Source: Sphingosinicella sp.
GTDB lineage: Bacteria; Pseudomonadota; Alphaproteobacteria; Sphingomonadales; Sphingomonadaceae
Reading direction: 5' to 3'
NCBI GenBank assembly: GCA_013816585.1
Contig: JACDEE010000024.1
Location: 1 to 32,210 of the forward strand
DNA length: 32,210 nt
Below, piece after piece: positions 1-7,806 of this stretch (position 1 is its first letter; every line of letters starts with the position of its first letter). The notes beneath the pieces are model-generated. The model was not told the DNA's origin and made no database searches. It worked only from the letters and a program-made list of their open reading frames with translations. The position numbers and the translations under genes were made by a program.

Positions 1-1
1 G

Positions 2-18
2 CACCAACGGGGTTGGTG
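2..18. repeat. Perfect 7-bp hairpin near the window edge
   Basis: CACCAAC and GTTGGTG are perfect complements around a GGG loop. A run of five T lies about 12 nt after the stem, too far for a classical intrinsic terminator. It could be a terminator of a gene ending outside the window or an inverted repeat belonging to the transfer-origin region. Only the pairing is seen; the role is unknown. Confidence 0.5.
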
Positions 19-371
19 TCGCGCGCCGCCTTTTTGATGGTTGATGTCAGGAGGAAAAGGGCAGGTCGGTTGGTCGCTCTGGCCGGATAGCGCTATGAAA
101 AGCGTCTCGCCCTGGCAGCGGTATCCGGGGGCTTTGCCTAAACGCTGGCGGCTCGGTCGAACGGCCAGCGACGCGAGCGGCGTGAGTGCAGGCTGATCGT
201 GATGGGCTATCGCCGCGTCGAGCTGCCGAGGATCGGAGCGATGGTTGGGCGATTCTGCCTTCGTTAGTTTGTGAATTTGTCGGTTCTTGTCTTGATTGCA
301 GGATATGCCTAGCGGCGCGTGTTGTCTTACATTGCCCCATGATTTCAGCGTTGCTTCACCGGGCATGATTG
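19..371. other. Non-coding leader upstream of mobC, likely transfer-origin region
   Basis: No convincing gene is present in this stretch; the open frames crossing it have low-complexity translations without recognisable motifs. It lies directly upstream of the MobC-like and relaxase genes, where oriT is commonly found in MOBP systems, and it contains a VirD2/RP4-like nick motif (separate entry). The promoter of the mobilisation operon must also lie here, but I do not see a strong -35/-10 pair. Confidence 0.5.
290..345 (-). other. oriT: Candidate oriT with VirD2/RP4-like nick motif
   Basis: Read on the minus strand, positions 306 to 298 give ATATCCTGC, matching the YATCCTG|Y nick consensus of the RP4 TraI and Ti VirD2 relaxases; the predicted cut is between 299 (G) and 298 (C). 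A small GCC-GCTA-GGC inverted repeat lies just 5' of the motif on the same strand. The site is about 65 bp upstream of the MobC start. With this polarity the strand would leave leftwards, so the relaxase gene would enter the recipient last. The motif is seen; the oriT function is inferred. Confidence 0.5.
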
Positions 372-926
372 ATGGCGACAAATTCCCGACCGGCCACTGC
401 GATGTTGAGCGTGCGCGTCGAGACGCAAGCGCTCGCTGCGTTTGACAGCTTCGCGGTGGGTCGTGGGGGTCGGAGCGCGCTGGTGCGGCAGATGATCGAA
501 CGGACGCTGCAAGAGAGTGCCGGCCGTCCCTTCATTGACCGCCCCGAGGGCGAGGCGCGCAATCGGGTTTCGCTGCGGTTTACCGATGTCGAGATTGCCG
601 TGATCGCATACCGCGCGTCGCAGCGTTCGACCGATCGCGCCGGATGGATCAAGGCATTGGTGCGCCGCCACCTTGCCTTGAAATCGCGGGTCGATGACGG
701 CCTGCTGGCCGAGCTCGCGCCGATCAGGATGCAGTTGCTCCGTATTGGTCGCAATCTCAATCAGGCGATGAAGGCCGCCAATGCGGCCATGCTCGAAACC
801 GGCGACAGGCAGATTGAACCCGAGCTGCAACGGATTGCCGATATGCGGATGGAGATTTCCGAACAGGTGACAGCCGTGGGCGAAGCCATGCGCGGTGATG
901 CGAGCTACTGGGCGGTGGCAGATTGA
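372..926 (+). CDS. mobC: MobC-like relaxosome accessory protein
   Basis: This 184-residue protein is probably the relaxosome accessory factor that binds near oriT and helps the relaxase open the DNA. The N-terminal ~45 residues resemble a ribbon-helix-helix type segment (short strand with VRVETQALAAF, then helices). The middle part, with RVSLRFTDVEIAVIAYRA near residues 63-80, is typical of MobC/plasmid mobilisation proteins. The part around residues 115-130 (LRIGRNLNQAMKAAN) matches the 'IGnNlNQ' signature of the family. The ATG at 372 is preferred over the TTG at 369. Its stop overlaps the relaxase start (TGATG), so the two are translationally coupled. The family call rests on the NLNQ-type motif and the context. 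Confidence 0.82.
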   Translation: MATNSRPATAMLSVRVETQALAAFDSFAVGRGGRSALVRQMIERTLQESAGRPFIDRPEGEARNRVSLRFTDVEIAVIAYRASQRSTDRAGWIKALVRRHLALKSRVDDGLLAELAPIRMQLLRIGRNLNQAMKAANAAMLETGDRQIEPELQRIADMRMEISEQVTAVGEAMRGDASYWAVAD

Positions 927-1975
927 TGGGTCTGGAATCGGCCTTGTGGGAAGCGAGCCGCCCGACGTTTCGGGTGCGCTATATCCATGATCCCACTGGC
1001 CCGCCGCTCATCCCGCTCTATGCCAGTTACGGCGTCGCCAATCCCAGGACGGCGCGCGCCAAGCTGGCGCGGATCGTGCGCGGTGCGCCCGAGGTGGTGG
1101 TCAAGGTCACGGGCCGTCAGCGGGGCGGCAGCCATGTCAAAGCCCATCTCGACTATATCGGGCGCAAGGGGGCCGTGGACATCGAAACCCGCGACGGTGA
1201 AACATTGACCGCCAAGGAAGATATTGCCGAGCGTGCCGCCGAGTGGAGTGACACGGTCGAATGGCGGTCGCGCCCAACGGTGTCATCGGTGTCGCTGATC
1301 TTCTCGATGCCCGAAGGCACCGACCCTGAAAAGGTGCTGGGAGCCGTCCGTGCGCTGGCCCACGCCGAACTGAGCGACAATCACGATTATGTCCTGGCGC
1401 TCCATACCGACACGCCGCGCCCCCATGTGCATTTAACAGTGCAGGCTGAAGGGCTTGACCGGACACGGTTCAATCCCCGGCCGGTTCAGCTCCACCGCTT
1501 TCGCGAGCGGTTCGCCCGCGAACTGCGCGAGCGCGGTGTCGCAGCCGAAGCCACGCCGAGGCGTGCGCGGGGCCGTGGTATTGCCGGATCGAGCATGGCG
1601 CTGGTCAAACTCCGCGCTCGCTTGGCGAGCGGGGCAAGTCGCGTGATGACGAATGCCGACCGGCGCACGAACGAACAGGCAGTCGCGGTCGCGCGCGGCC
1701 AAGCCGAGCTTCCACCCTTTATCGCCAAAGGCAAAACGCGCTGGCAGGAGATACGCCAAGCATACGAGCAAGCCGCCGCCGCGCTCAACGCCACCGGGCA
1801 AGCCGAAGACCGAACGCTCGCGAGTGACGTTCGCGGATTCCTTGACAAGCATCAAGACATAAGCGCCACGCCCGAAATCTTTGCCGCGCGTCATGCTCGG
1901 CATCTGAAAGTGTATCGGCCTAAGCCGGAACTGCCACACGAGCCCTCACCTCGTGATCGCGGGCGGGGCCGATAA
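926..1975 (+). CDS. MOBP-type (VirD2/TraI-like) relaxase
   Basis: This 349-residue protein should nick oriT and pilot the cut strand through the type IV channel. Motif I is in HVKAHLDYIGRKG, with Tyr77 the likely nucleophile. Motif III, HTDTPRPHVHL at residues 160-170, supplies the metal-binding histidines (160, 167, 169). The C-terminal ~150 residues are basic and without a recognised domain; there is no primase or helicase extension. The start ATG overlaps the mobC stop by one base. The gene ends in an Arg/Gly-rich tail, and the conjugation operon on the other strand is 16.7 kb away. Relaxase identity is secure from the motifs; the exact MOB subfamily is inferred. Confidence 0.9.
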   Translation: MGLESALWEASRPTFRVRYIHDPTGPPLIPLYASYGVANPRTARAKLARIVRGAPEVVVKVTGRQRGGSHVKAHLDYIGRKGAVDIETRDGETLTAKEDIAERAAEWSDTVEWRSRPTVSSVSLIFSMPEGTDPEKVLGAVRALAHAELSDNHDYVLALHTDTPRPHVHLTVQAEGLDRTRFNPRPVQLHRFRERFARELRERGVAAEATPRRARGRGIAGSSMALVKLRARLASGASRVMTNADRRTNEQAVAVARGQAELPPFIAKGKTRWQEIRQAYEQAAAALNATGQAEDRTLASDVRGFLDKHQDISATPEIFAARHARHLKVYRPKPELPHEPSPRDRGRGR

Positions 1976-2032
1976 GGGTGTATTGGTTTCATGGATTTAT
2001 GACCGCAGTTGGGCCTTTTGAGACGTTCGTGC

Positions 2033-2063
2033 GATGTCCGCTTCGCACCCATCCCGGACGTTC
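2033..2063. repeat. REP-like palindromic repeat, copy A
   Basis: This 31-bp unit begins GATGTCCGC and ends CGGACGTTC around a central CACCC. Similar units are at 3717-3747 and 5015-5047. The outer GTCCG and CGGAC can pair. It lies between the relaxase stop and the first cargo gene, close to the presumed left cargo boundary. Confidence 0.55.
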
Positions 2064-2186
2064 AACCCTGCCAACCGGTGTCTCAGAAGCAGACCTTCGC
2101 AGCCAAGTGACCGTTACCCGGCCGGCCGTATCCCCAATTGTGGGGAAATGTCCGGATCATCTTCGTGAAACTCAACGCATTCGTTA

Positions 2187-2693
2187 TCAGAGTGGCGAGG
2201 ACAATATTTTGCTCACCACACGCCATCCTGCCCGTGTCTTGAGAAGGCTCAAATAATCGGTGGAGCTGGTTTCTCCGGAGCTGATGTCGATGCGAACCAC
2301 CGCGGCCGAACCTGTTATATCGATCAGCGCGACGCGGCTTGCTCGCCGCAAGTTTCCAGGCGGTATGCGAGATACCCGCTCCCACCAGACGTCCTGAGAC
2401 ATCACATTCAATCCGCCCTGAGATGTCACTGACATAAGCGTCGCGAGTGGGTGAAAGGCGCGGGAAACGCTGAGTTGGTCGCGCTCATCGGTGACCCGCA
2501 AATATGCTTGCGCCACCGCAAGAATGGCTATCCGATCTCTCGGAGAGCCAGTCCCTTGTATCTGGCCTATGTCCTGCGCTCCGGCAGGCGCCGATATCGT
2601 CAAAAGCATGGCCCACATTAGGCATTGCAGCCATCGCAAATGTTGCGGCGCCTGCTGGGAGCTTTCCGTTTTCCGAATGGACAGCCTTTTCAT
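2187..2693 (-). CDS. Exported NTF2-fold protein, lumazine-binding-like
   Basis: This 168-residue protein has a signal peptide (hydrophobic stretch near residues 24-36, cleavage plausible at APAGA|Q). It then has a single cone-shaped NTF2-like domain: a helix with AILAVAQAYL..TDERD, the FHP segment, a W-W-R loop and C-terminal strands ending GWRVVSKIL. This arrangement matches the 'putative lumazine-binding' branch of the SnoaL/NTF2 superfamily, whose members are mostly of unknown function. It is transcribed away from the inverted repeat at 2733-2893, which forms its upstream region. The ATG at 2693 has only a weak purine-rich stretch before it. It is one of three exported NTF2-fold proteins in the cargo. 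Confidence 0.65.
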   Translation of the reverse strand: MKRLSIRKTESSQQAPQHLRWLQCLMWAMLLTISAPAGAQDIGQIQGTGSPRDRIAILAVAQAYLRVTDERDQLSVSRAFHPLATLMSVTSQGGLNVMSQDVWWERVSRIPPGNLRRASRVALIDITGSAAVVRIDISSGETSSTDYLSLLKTRAGWRVVSKILSSPL

Positions 2694-2732
2694 CTCGTCG
2701 TCCCATCACTCCGCGCGGGCGCGCGCCCGCCG

Positions 2733-2893
2733 CACCCCCGGGCTCCCACTCATGCGCCCACAAACTCCATCGGTCGCGTTGATTTTCGATCAACGGCGGC
2801 TTTGGGCGGACGAAACATGCTGGCATCGCCCGATCGGGTGTTCGCGGCGCCGAAAAGAGTCGAACCGGACCTAAGCGCAAATGCCGTGGCGCG
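2733..2893 (-). repeat. ~160-bp inverted repeat, copy 1
   Basis: The reverse complement of this stretch aligns without gaps over most of its length with 7807-7967. In the ~115-bp core I count seven mismatches; the flanks are more diverged. Copy 1 lies in the divergent region between the NTF2-fold gene (leftwards) and the truncated symporter (rightwards). In both copies a frame starting LRLGPVR stays open, but I regard this as a by-product of conservation. The unit may be a duplicated promoter region or a small non-autonomous mobile element; no terminal repeats or target duplications were recognised. Confidence 0.8.
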
Positions 2894-2936
2894 TCTTGTT
2901 GACCTCGGCGTCGGTCACATCGTACAGGGAGGCTCG

Positions 2937-3749
2937 ATGACCGAGGACAAGACGCGCGGCTTCGGCCTGCAATTGCAGATCTTGGTTGGATTCATCGTCG
3001 GGTTCACTGCCGGACTGATCGCCAACGTCACATCGAGCGACCCGGGCTGGGTCGATGCGGTGAGCACATACGTCACCGGCCCGATCGCCCAGATTTTTCT
3101 GCGCCTGCTGTTCATGCTCGTGATTCCCTTGCTGTTCTCGGCCCTGGTCGTCGGGATCGCCGAGATGGGCGATGTCCGTTCGCTCCAGCGGGTAGGGCTG
3201 CGCACACTCGTATTCACCATCACCGTGTCGGGGATCGCCGTCGTGCTCGCGCTCGCGTTCACTTACTGGATCCTGCCCGGCTCGGGAGTCGATCCGGCAC
3301 TCACTCAGCGCCTGCTGACCGACGCGCGCGAATTCGCCGGGGCGTTCCTGTTGGGTCAGTCCGAAAAGCCACAGGGGGTCGCCACGGTGCTCGCGATCAT
3401 CCCGAACAATATCGTTGCCGCCGCCGCCGATAACGACATCCTCGCGGTGATTGTGTTTGCATTGATCTTCGGGATCGGACTTCTTATCACCCCGACCAAG
3501 TCGGCCGACGCGCTGCAGTCGGTAATTAAGGGCATTTTCCATGCTTCGATGCGCCTGATGTCCCTTATCATCCGCTTCGCGCCGATCGCGGTTGCCTGCT
3601 TTATGTTCAACCTCGCGGCGGTGTTCGGGTGGGAATTGCTGCTCCTCCTCGGCGCTTACGTCGCGGTCGTGCTGCTCGCGCTCGGAACAATCGGTCGTTC
3701 ATTCAGGAAGTCGCTCGATGTCCGCAAGCGACCCGTTGCGGATGTTTGA
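2937..3749 (+). pseudogene. Truncated dicarboxylate/cation symporter (DAACS/SDF family)
   Basis: The 270 residues match the N-terminal half of Na+/H+-dicarboxylate or glutamate symporters (GltP/DctA type). Helices run from LQLQILVGFIVGFTAGLIA through IFLRLLFMLVIPLLFSALVVGIAE to LAIIPNNIVAAAADNDILAVIVFALIFG and the AVVLLAL helix. Family members are usually above 400 residues. The C-terminal half with the re-entrant hairpin HP2 and the substrate- and sodium-binding NMDGT-type helix is missing. Similarity ends near residue 250, after which the frame runs into the palindromic repeat at 3717-3747, which supplies the stop. The ATG at 2937 follows AGGGAGG. The product is almost certainly non-functional as a carrier. 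Confidence 0.8.
3717..3747. repeat. REP-like palindromic repeat, copy B
   Basis: This 31-bp unit, GATGTCCGC...GCGGATGTTT, contains a perfect 7-bp stem (TCCGCAA/TTGCGGA) with an 8-nt loop. It is the same type as 2033-2063 and 5015-5047. It sits exactly where homology of the symporter to its family ends, and the symporter stop codon overlaps its last base. Confidence 0.6.
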
Positions 3750-3768
3750 GGACGCCGCAGCACATCGG

Positions 3769-4836
3769 CTACCTTCGACACACTTCGCCGCTGTCGCTCG
3801 ACGATAGGCGCACGATGGAAGAGGACGATGTGTTGATCACGATCCCGGTTGACCCGCATCGCCGTAGCTGGAAGCGGACCTTGCGCGCCCGAAAGTCGAG
3901 CGACACCCGGCGAAACGTCTCCAGCAGGTCGGTCCCGAGCAGCAAGGCGGGCTGGTTCGAGAGGCTGAACACTTGAAATGGCGGCACGTCCGCGAAAGCC
4001 ATCGGCACATTGCGCAAGGTCACCCTACCCAGCCGAAGTTCGCCAATGTGCGCCAGCTGCAAGTTCATGGTCACTCCCGTGACGCCGGTCGCGGCGACCG
4101 TGGTGAACTTGTCCAGATTCCCGCGGATAAGCTTGTCACGAAGGGCGAGATTGCCGATCGTAATCTCCGAACCGGTATCGATGACCGCTTCGACAGGCAA
4201 GCCAGCGGCACTGACCTGTGTAAGTATCAATTGGCCGCGCCGGCGCCGCGCCGTCACCACGATTTCGCCTCCGATCATTTTCGCGGGCCGTCGCGCGTCT
4301 TCGACCTTAATCACGCGCTTCTCGAAATCCATCATCAGGCGCTGCTCGCCGAGGGCGTCGATTCCGATTATCCCCTCGCCGCCCAAATCCCGTTCGAGCA
4401 GCGCAGGAAGCTCCAGGTTCCTGATCGTGCTCGGCCCGAGCGAAAGCTCGTCGACCAAGACGCGGTCCACGCGGGCGCTGCCAGTCATGCTGTTCAAAAT
4501 CGCCGGTGTGCCAGCCGGAAGCTGCAAATCACGGGCGATGCGCAGGCCAACGACCGAACTGTCGGCGCCGCTGTCGACCAGGAAGCGGAAAGGGCCGCGG
4601 CCATTCACAAGCACCTCGACGGTCATGCGCGTGCGAACCTTGCGGGCGTTGATTTCGTCTCCGCCAATGGCGAGCGTATTGTCGATCATCGCGGGCGGAA
4701 GCGGGGGCAATTTCGAGGGCGGTACGGGGATTGGCTTAGTTATTCGGGATGCTGGCGGGGCCCCCACGACATCGCCCGCCATTACCGAACATATCATTCC
4801 TAACGCCAAGACCAAGCCGCAGCGAGGCGTACGCAT
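3769..4836 (-). CDS. Exported tandem retropepsin-like aspartyl protease
   Basis: This 355-residue protein has a signal peptide (hydrophobic residues 7-20, cleavage near GDVVGA|PP), a Pro-rich linker and two retropepsin-type half-domains. The first has catalytic-type FLVDSGADSSVVG (Asp88) followed by GIIGIDALG near 155. The second has AVIDTGSEITIGN (Asp220) followed by LLLGTDLLETF near 300. This fits the bacterial clan AA family of periplasmic aspartyl proteases, in which both D[ST]G lobes come from one chain. A clear ribosome site (AAGGGGA) precedes the ATG. It runs convergent with the truncated symporter, and only 19 bp separate their ends. Substrate unknown; peptide hydrolysis in the periplasm is inferred. 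Confidence 0.75.
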   Translation of the reverse strand: MRTPRCGLVLALGMICSVMAGDVVGAPPASRITKPIPVPPSKLPPLPPAMIDNTLAIGGDEINARKVRTRMTVEVLVNGRGPFRFLVDSGADSSVVGLRIARDLQLPAGTPAILNSMTGSARVDRVLVDELSLGPSTIRNLELPALLERDLGGEGIIGIDALGEQRLMMDFEKRVIKVEDARRPAKMIGGEIVVTARRRRGQLILTQVSAAGLPVEAVIDTGSEITIGNLALRDKLIRGNLDKFTTVAATGVTGVTMNLQLAHIGELRLGRVTLRNVPMAFADVPPFQVFSLSNQPALLLGTDLLETFRRVSLDFRARKVRFQLRRCGSTGIVINTSSSSIVRLSSSDSGEVCRR

Positions 4837-4953
4837 ACTTTCCCCTTAAAAGGACCGCTTCTAACTATCGTCGGCAGCGTCCGCCTTGGACAACGTTTCA
4901 GCCCCGCCCTTTTGACCCTCGACCCACCCGTCTTTGGCGCGACTTGGCCGAGA

Positions 4954-4996
4954 GCGGAACATCGGCATCTGGGCTCGATCGCGGCAAAAGCGGACA
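4954..4996. repeat. REP-like palindromic repeat, diverged copy C
   Basis: GCGGAACATCGG and AAGCGGACAT flank a 20-nt centre. The right half has the same GCGGACAT core as the other copies in reverse orientation. The match to copies A and B is weaker, so this is a lower-confidence member of the family. Confidence 0.35.
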
Positions 4997-5014
4997 TGGC
5001 CGAGCGTAGGTTGT

Positions 5015-5047
5015 GAATGTCCGCCGCCAACGCCATTGCAGACTTTA
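5015..5047. repeat. REP-like palindromic repeat, copy D
   Basis: GAATGTCCGC followed by CCAACGCCATTGCAGACTTT resembles copies at 2033 and 3717 (GATGTCCGC, central CC, then CGGAYGTT), with decay of the right arm. It lies only ~20 bp from copy C. Confidence 0.45.
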
Positions 5048-5422
5048 AATAAAAGTCCGCTTGGCGCCGTCCAGTTGCTGAGCTGGCTCTCGCGGTACGT
5101 CGTGAGCAGCGCGTTAGACGCCCTCTCGAAGTCGAGCGAGGGCGCCATGCCTGCTTTGGCCGTGGTCGTTCTCAACATCGTGATCGCCTATCGCTCATCG
5201 CCGAACTCCAACTGCGGCCCCCGCCAGATCTCGAAATGGAAAGGTGGGTCGGGACCGCTGCCGTTCTGGCTGGCTGATCATCTGCCCAGAAGTTGGGTAC
5301 CCGCCGAATCGCGCAAGCGGATAGCTAGACCGGGCAGTGATCGCCAAACCGTACGGTGAGATCGCCCAAAGCTCTCGCCGACACCCTATCATTAGCGACT
5401 ATCCTCTGGTGAGGTTGTGCTG

Positions 5423-7246
5423 ATGCTTTTCAATGTGGTTGTCATTGCTGGCGTCTTCATCACTCTTCTCACCGCCATTCCCGTCATCCGACAGCTAAGG
5501 CACCACCCACGGGGGCTTTTCGTCCTCTTCTTTGCGGAAATGTGGGAGCGCTTCTCCTATTATGGAATGCGCGGCCTCCTGATCTTCTACCTTACGCAGC
5601 ATCTTCTGTTCGACGACACCTTCGCCAACGGCCAGTATGGTGCGTACACGTCACTGGTCTATCTGCTGCCGCTGATCGGCGGCTTCCTTGCCGATCGCTA
5701 CCTCGGCACCCGCAAAGCCATCGCCTTCGGTGCGCTGCTTCTCGTCGCCGGTCATTTAACGATGGCGGTCGAGGGTCGACCGGCACGACAATTTCTCGAC
5801 CATGGCGGCCAACGCTTTGAATTTCAGCTCGAGGGAAGGGCGGACAACCGACAGGCGCGATTGCTGGTTGCGGGGAAGGCTTATGAATTCGGCCCGGGGA
5901 CCGCCGGCGGCCTCGAAATCAAGGGCATTCCCGCCGGCGCGCCGATACCCAACCAGTTGCCAGCGGGAAGCTATCAAACGGTCGAGGTGCGCGACGAGTT
6001 TTTCAAGGGCATTTTCTATTTCGCCCTGTCATTGATCATCATGGGCGTGGGGTTTCTCAAACCCAATATTTCAAGCCTTGTCGGTCAGCTATACTCGAAG
6101 GGCGATCCGCGTCGCGACCCCGGCTTCACCCTCTATTATTATGGCATCAATCTGGGCTCCTTCTGGGCGGCCGTGCTGTGCGGGCTCCTCGGCCAGACCG
6201 TCGGCTGGTGGGCGGGGTTCGGGCTCGCCGGTATCGGCATGTTGCTCGGCTATCTCGTGTTCATATGGGGACGACCGCTGCTCGAAGGGCATGGCGAGCC
6301 GCCCGATCCGCAGCATCTAACAGAGCCGTTTTTCGGCCCGCTCAACCGTGAGGTCTTCATCTATGTATGCGCGCTGATGGGCGTGGGCGTGGTCTGGGTG
6401 CTGGTCCAGCGCTATGCGGTTGTCGGTTCGATACTGGCGGCGGGTTCGGCGGTCGTCATGACCTACCTTGCCTGGTTCATGGTTCAAAAATGCACGAAGG
6501 CCGAACGCCAGCAGATGATGCTCGCGTTGCTGCTTGTGGCGGGGGCCGTGGTATTCTTCACGCTCTTCGAGCAGGCAGGGTCCTCGCTCAACCTCTTTGC
6601 AAACCGCAATACGCAGCTCCCGAACGACGGATTCATGACCGTTACAGCGGCTCAGGTGCAATCATTCAATGCTGGCTTCATTCTGCTCTTCGCTCCGCTG
6701 TTTTCCTTCGGTTGGGCCTATCTTGCCCAGCGCGGGCGCGATCCCGACCCGCTCAAGAAGTTTGGCCTCGGATTGATCCAAGTTGGGCTCGGGTTTTTTG
6801 TGCTCGTTTGGGGAGCCTCGTTCGCCGACGCCAGCTTCAGGGTTCCGCTCCTTTTCCTGGCGGTCACTTACTTGTTTCACACTACGGGCGAATTGTGCCT
6901 TTCGCCTGTCGGCCTATCCCAGATCACGAAGCTGTCCCCGCCGTTGGTCGTCGCGACATTGATGGCAACCTGGTTTCTGGCAAGCTCCTGGGCGCAATGG
7001 GTGGGCGCCCTCATCGCGCAGCTCGCGGGCACCGAGACGGTCGGGGGACAGGTCCTGGACGGGCGTCTCGCGTTGCAGACCTCGATCGACGTCTTCGCAA
7101 TGCTCGGCTGGCTTGGCGTCGGGGCGGGCTGCGCTTTCCTGGTCGCGAGCCCATTTCTGCGTCACTGGGCACACGGGGCGAACGACACCGAGGCGCACGA
7201 TCAGACTTTGCCGCGTGATGGTAGCCGCAGCCCTTCCGACGCTTGA
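5423..7246 (+). CDS. POT/PTR2 family proton-coupled peptide transporter
   Basis: This inner-membrane carrier of 607 residues probably imports di- or tripeptides with protons. POT signatures are clear. FFAEMWERFSYYGMRGLL near residues 36-52 carries the ExxERFxYYG proton-coupling motif; YYYGINLGSFWA near 238-249 is the FYxxINxGS motif; LFEQAGSSLN in the second half is the conserved FEQ..SSL element. Two features are unusual: an extra hydrophobic segment before the signature helix, and a ~75-residue polar insertion between about residues 116 and 195. The ATG at 5423 has GTGAGG 8 nt upstream and is preferred to the GTG at 5417. It stands alone on its strand, next to exported peptidase-like genes. 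Confidence 0.9.
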   Translation: MLFNVVVIAGVFITLLTAIPVIRQLRHHPRGLFVLFFAEMWERFSYYGMRGLLIFYLTQHLLFDDTFANGQYGAYTSLVYLLPLIGGFLADRYLGTRKAIAFGALLLVAGHLTMAVEGRPARQFLDHGGQRFEFQLEGRADNRQARLLVAGKAYEFGPGTAGGLEIKGIPAGAPIPNQLPAGSYQTVEVRDEFFKGIFYFALSLIIMGVGFLKPNISSLVGQLYSKGDPRRDPGFTLYYYGINLGSFWAAVLCGLLGQTVGWWAGFGLAGIGMLLGYLVFIWGRPLLEGHGEPPDPQHLTEPFFGPLNREVFIYVCALMGVGVVWVLVQRYAVVGSILAAGSAVVMTYLAWFMVQKCTKAERQQMMLALLLVAGAVVFFTLFEQAGSSLNLFANRNTQLPNDGFMTVTAAQVQSFNAGFILLFAPLFSFGWAYLAQRGRDPDPLKKFGLGLIQVGLGFFVLVWGASFADASFRVPLLFLAVTYLFHTTGELCLSPVGLSQITKLSPPLVVATLMATWFLASSWAQWVGALIAQLAGTETVGGQVLDGRLALQTSIDVFAMLGWLGVGAGCAFLVASPFLRHWAHGANDTEAHDQTLPRDGSRSPSDA

Positions 7247-7282
7247 TTTATAGGGCATTCAAACACGAGCGGGGCACTACGC

Positions 7283-7777
7283 TTATTCGTCGGCTGGCCC
7301 GCGGTTTCCGATGTCGAGCCAGATTTTCCACTGGCCCTGAAGGTCGCGGCGCCACACGGTGACATAACGAGTTCGGGCCACCACCGGATTATTCTTGCTG
7401 TCCCTGTAGCTAATCGTCGCCCGACCCCAGGTGACCCCCAAATCGCCGGAAACCTGCGCTTCCTCGGGGGCCCACACCCAATCGGAGCGATCATCCGCGA
7501 GCGCGGCCTTGATTGCATCCGGACCGGTCAGCACTGAAACGCCGGGGCTGATGAGCTTTCCGTTCGGATGATAGCGCTCCGCGAAAGCGATCGCGACGCC
7601 CCTTGCGCGGGCATCGGCGGCGAACGCGCGGTCGGCATTCATCAGATCCTGCTCGGCGTACGACGCAGGCCGAGTGGCCGCGGCCCGGTCCTTACGCTGT
7701 TGCGCAGGTCCGGCGCACGCCTCTCCCGCAAGACAAAGCGCGATCAGTAAAGGTGCCCGGTAATGGGCCTGTTTCAT
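7283..7777 (-). CDS. Exported SnoaL/DUF4440-like NTF2-fold protein (1)
   Basis: This 164-residue protein has a signal peptide (ALCLAGEACA|G) and then one NTF2-like domain: helix AEQDLMNADRAFAADARARG, FAERYHPNGKLISPG, a central helix and strands with VTWGRATISYRDS...TRYVTVWRRD and a closing W-x-I strand. This is the layout of the DUF4440/SnoaL-like group, often called ketosteroid-isomerase-like proteins. No lipobox is convincing (GEAC lacks the -3 aliphatic residue). It lies just upstream of repeat copy 2, in a divergent arrangement with the SMP-30-like gene. Catalytic function cannot be assigned. Confidence 0.7.
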   Translation of the reverse strand: MKQAHYRAPLLIALCLAGEACAGPAQQRKDRAAATRPASYAEQDLMNADRAFAADARARGVAIAFAERYHPNGKLISPGVSVLTGPDAIKAALADDRSDWVWAPEEAQVSGDLGVTWGRATISYRDSKNNPVVARTRYVTVWRRDLQGQWKIWLDIGNRGPADE

Positions 7778-7806
7778 TTATCCTCCCTCGCGAGATACCT
7801 TTAAGC

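Larger units (their letters stand above)
4837..5422. other. Intergenic region with two palindromic repeat copies and no clear gene
   Basis: Nearly 590 bp separate the divergent aspartyl protease and peptide transporter genes. It holds the repeat copies at 4954-4996 and 5015-5047. A minus-strand frame from 5178 (MLRTTTAKAGMAPSLDFERA) reads plausibly for about 45 residues but then runs through a repeat copy, so it is at most a gene remnant. The promoters of both flanking genes should lie here; no strong consensus boxes were seen. Confidence 0.5.

Noticed and set aside
2737-2880. Open frame inside both inverted repeat copies (LRLGPVR start) as a conserved small protein
   Set aside because: Substitutions change many residues, the frames end differently, and conservation is explained by DNA-level repeat identity.
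3973-4849. Two long plus-strand frames across the aspartyl protease gene
   Set aside because: Both are antisense shadows of a gene with signal peptide, ribosome site and two intact catalytic motifs.
6367-7218. 283-residue frame overlapping the POT transporter
   Set aside because: Arg/Gly/Ala-rich shadow without motifs; the POT frame has all family signatures.
5423-7246. Microcystin-degradation (mlr) cluster because of a PTR2-type transporter near peptidases
   Set aside because: No MlrA-type CAAX protease, MlrB or MlrC-like gene is present; the peptidase here is M28 and the transporter is far longer than MlrD.
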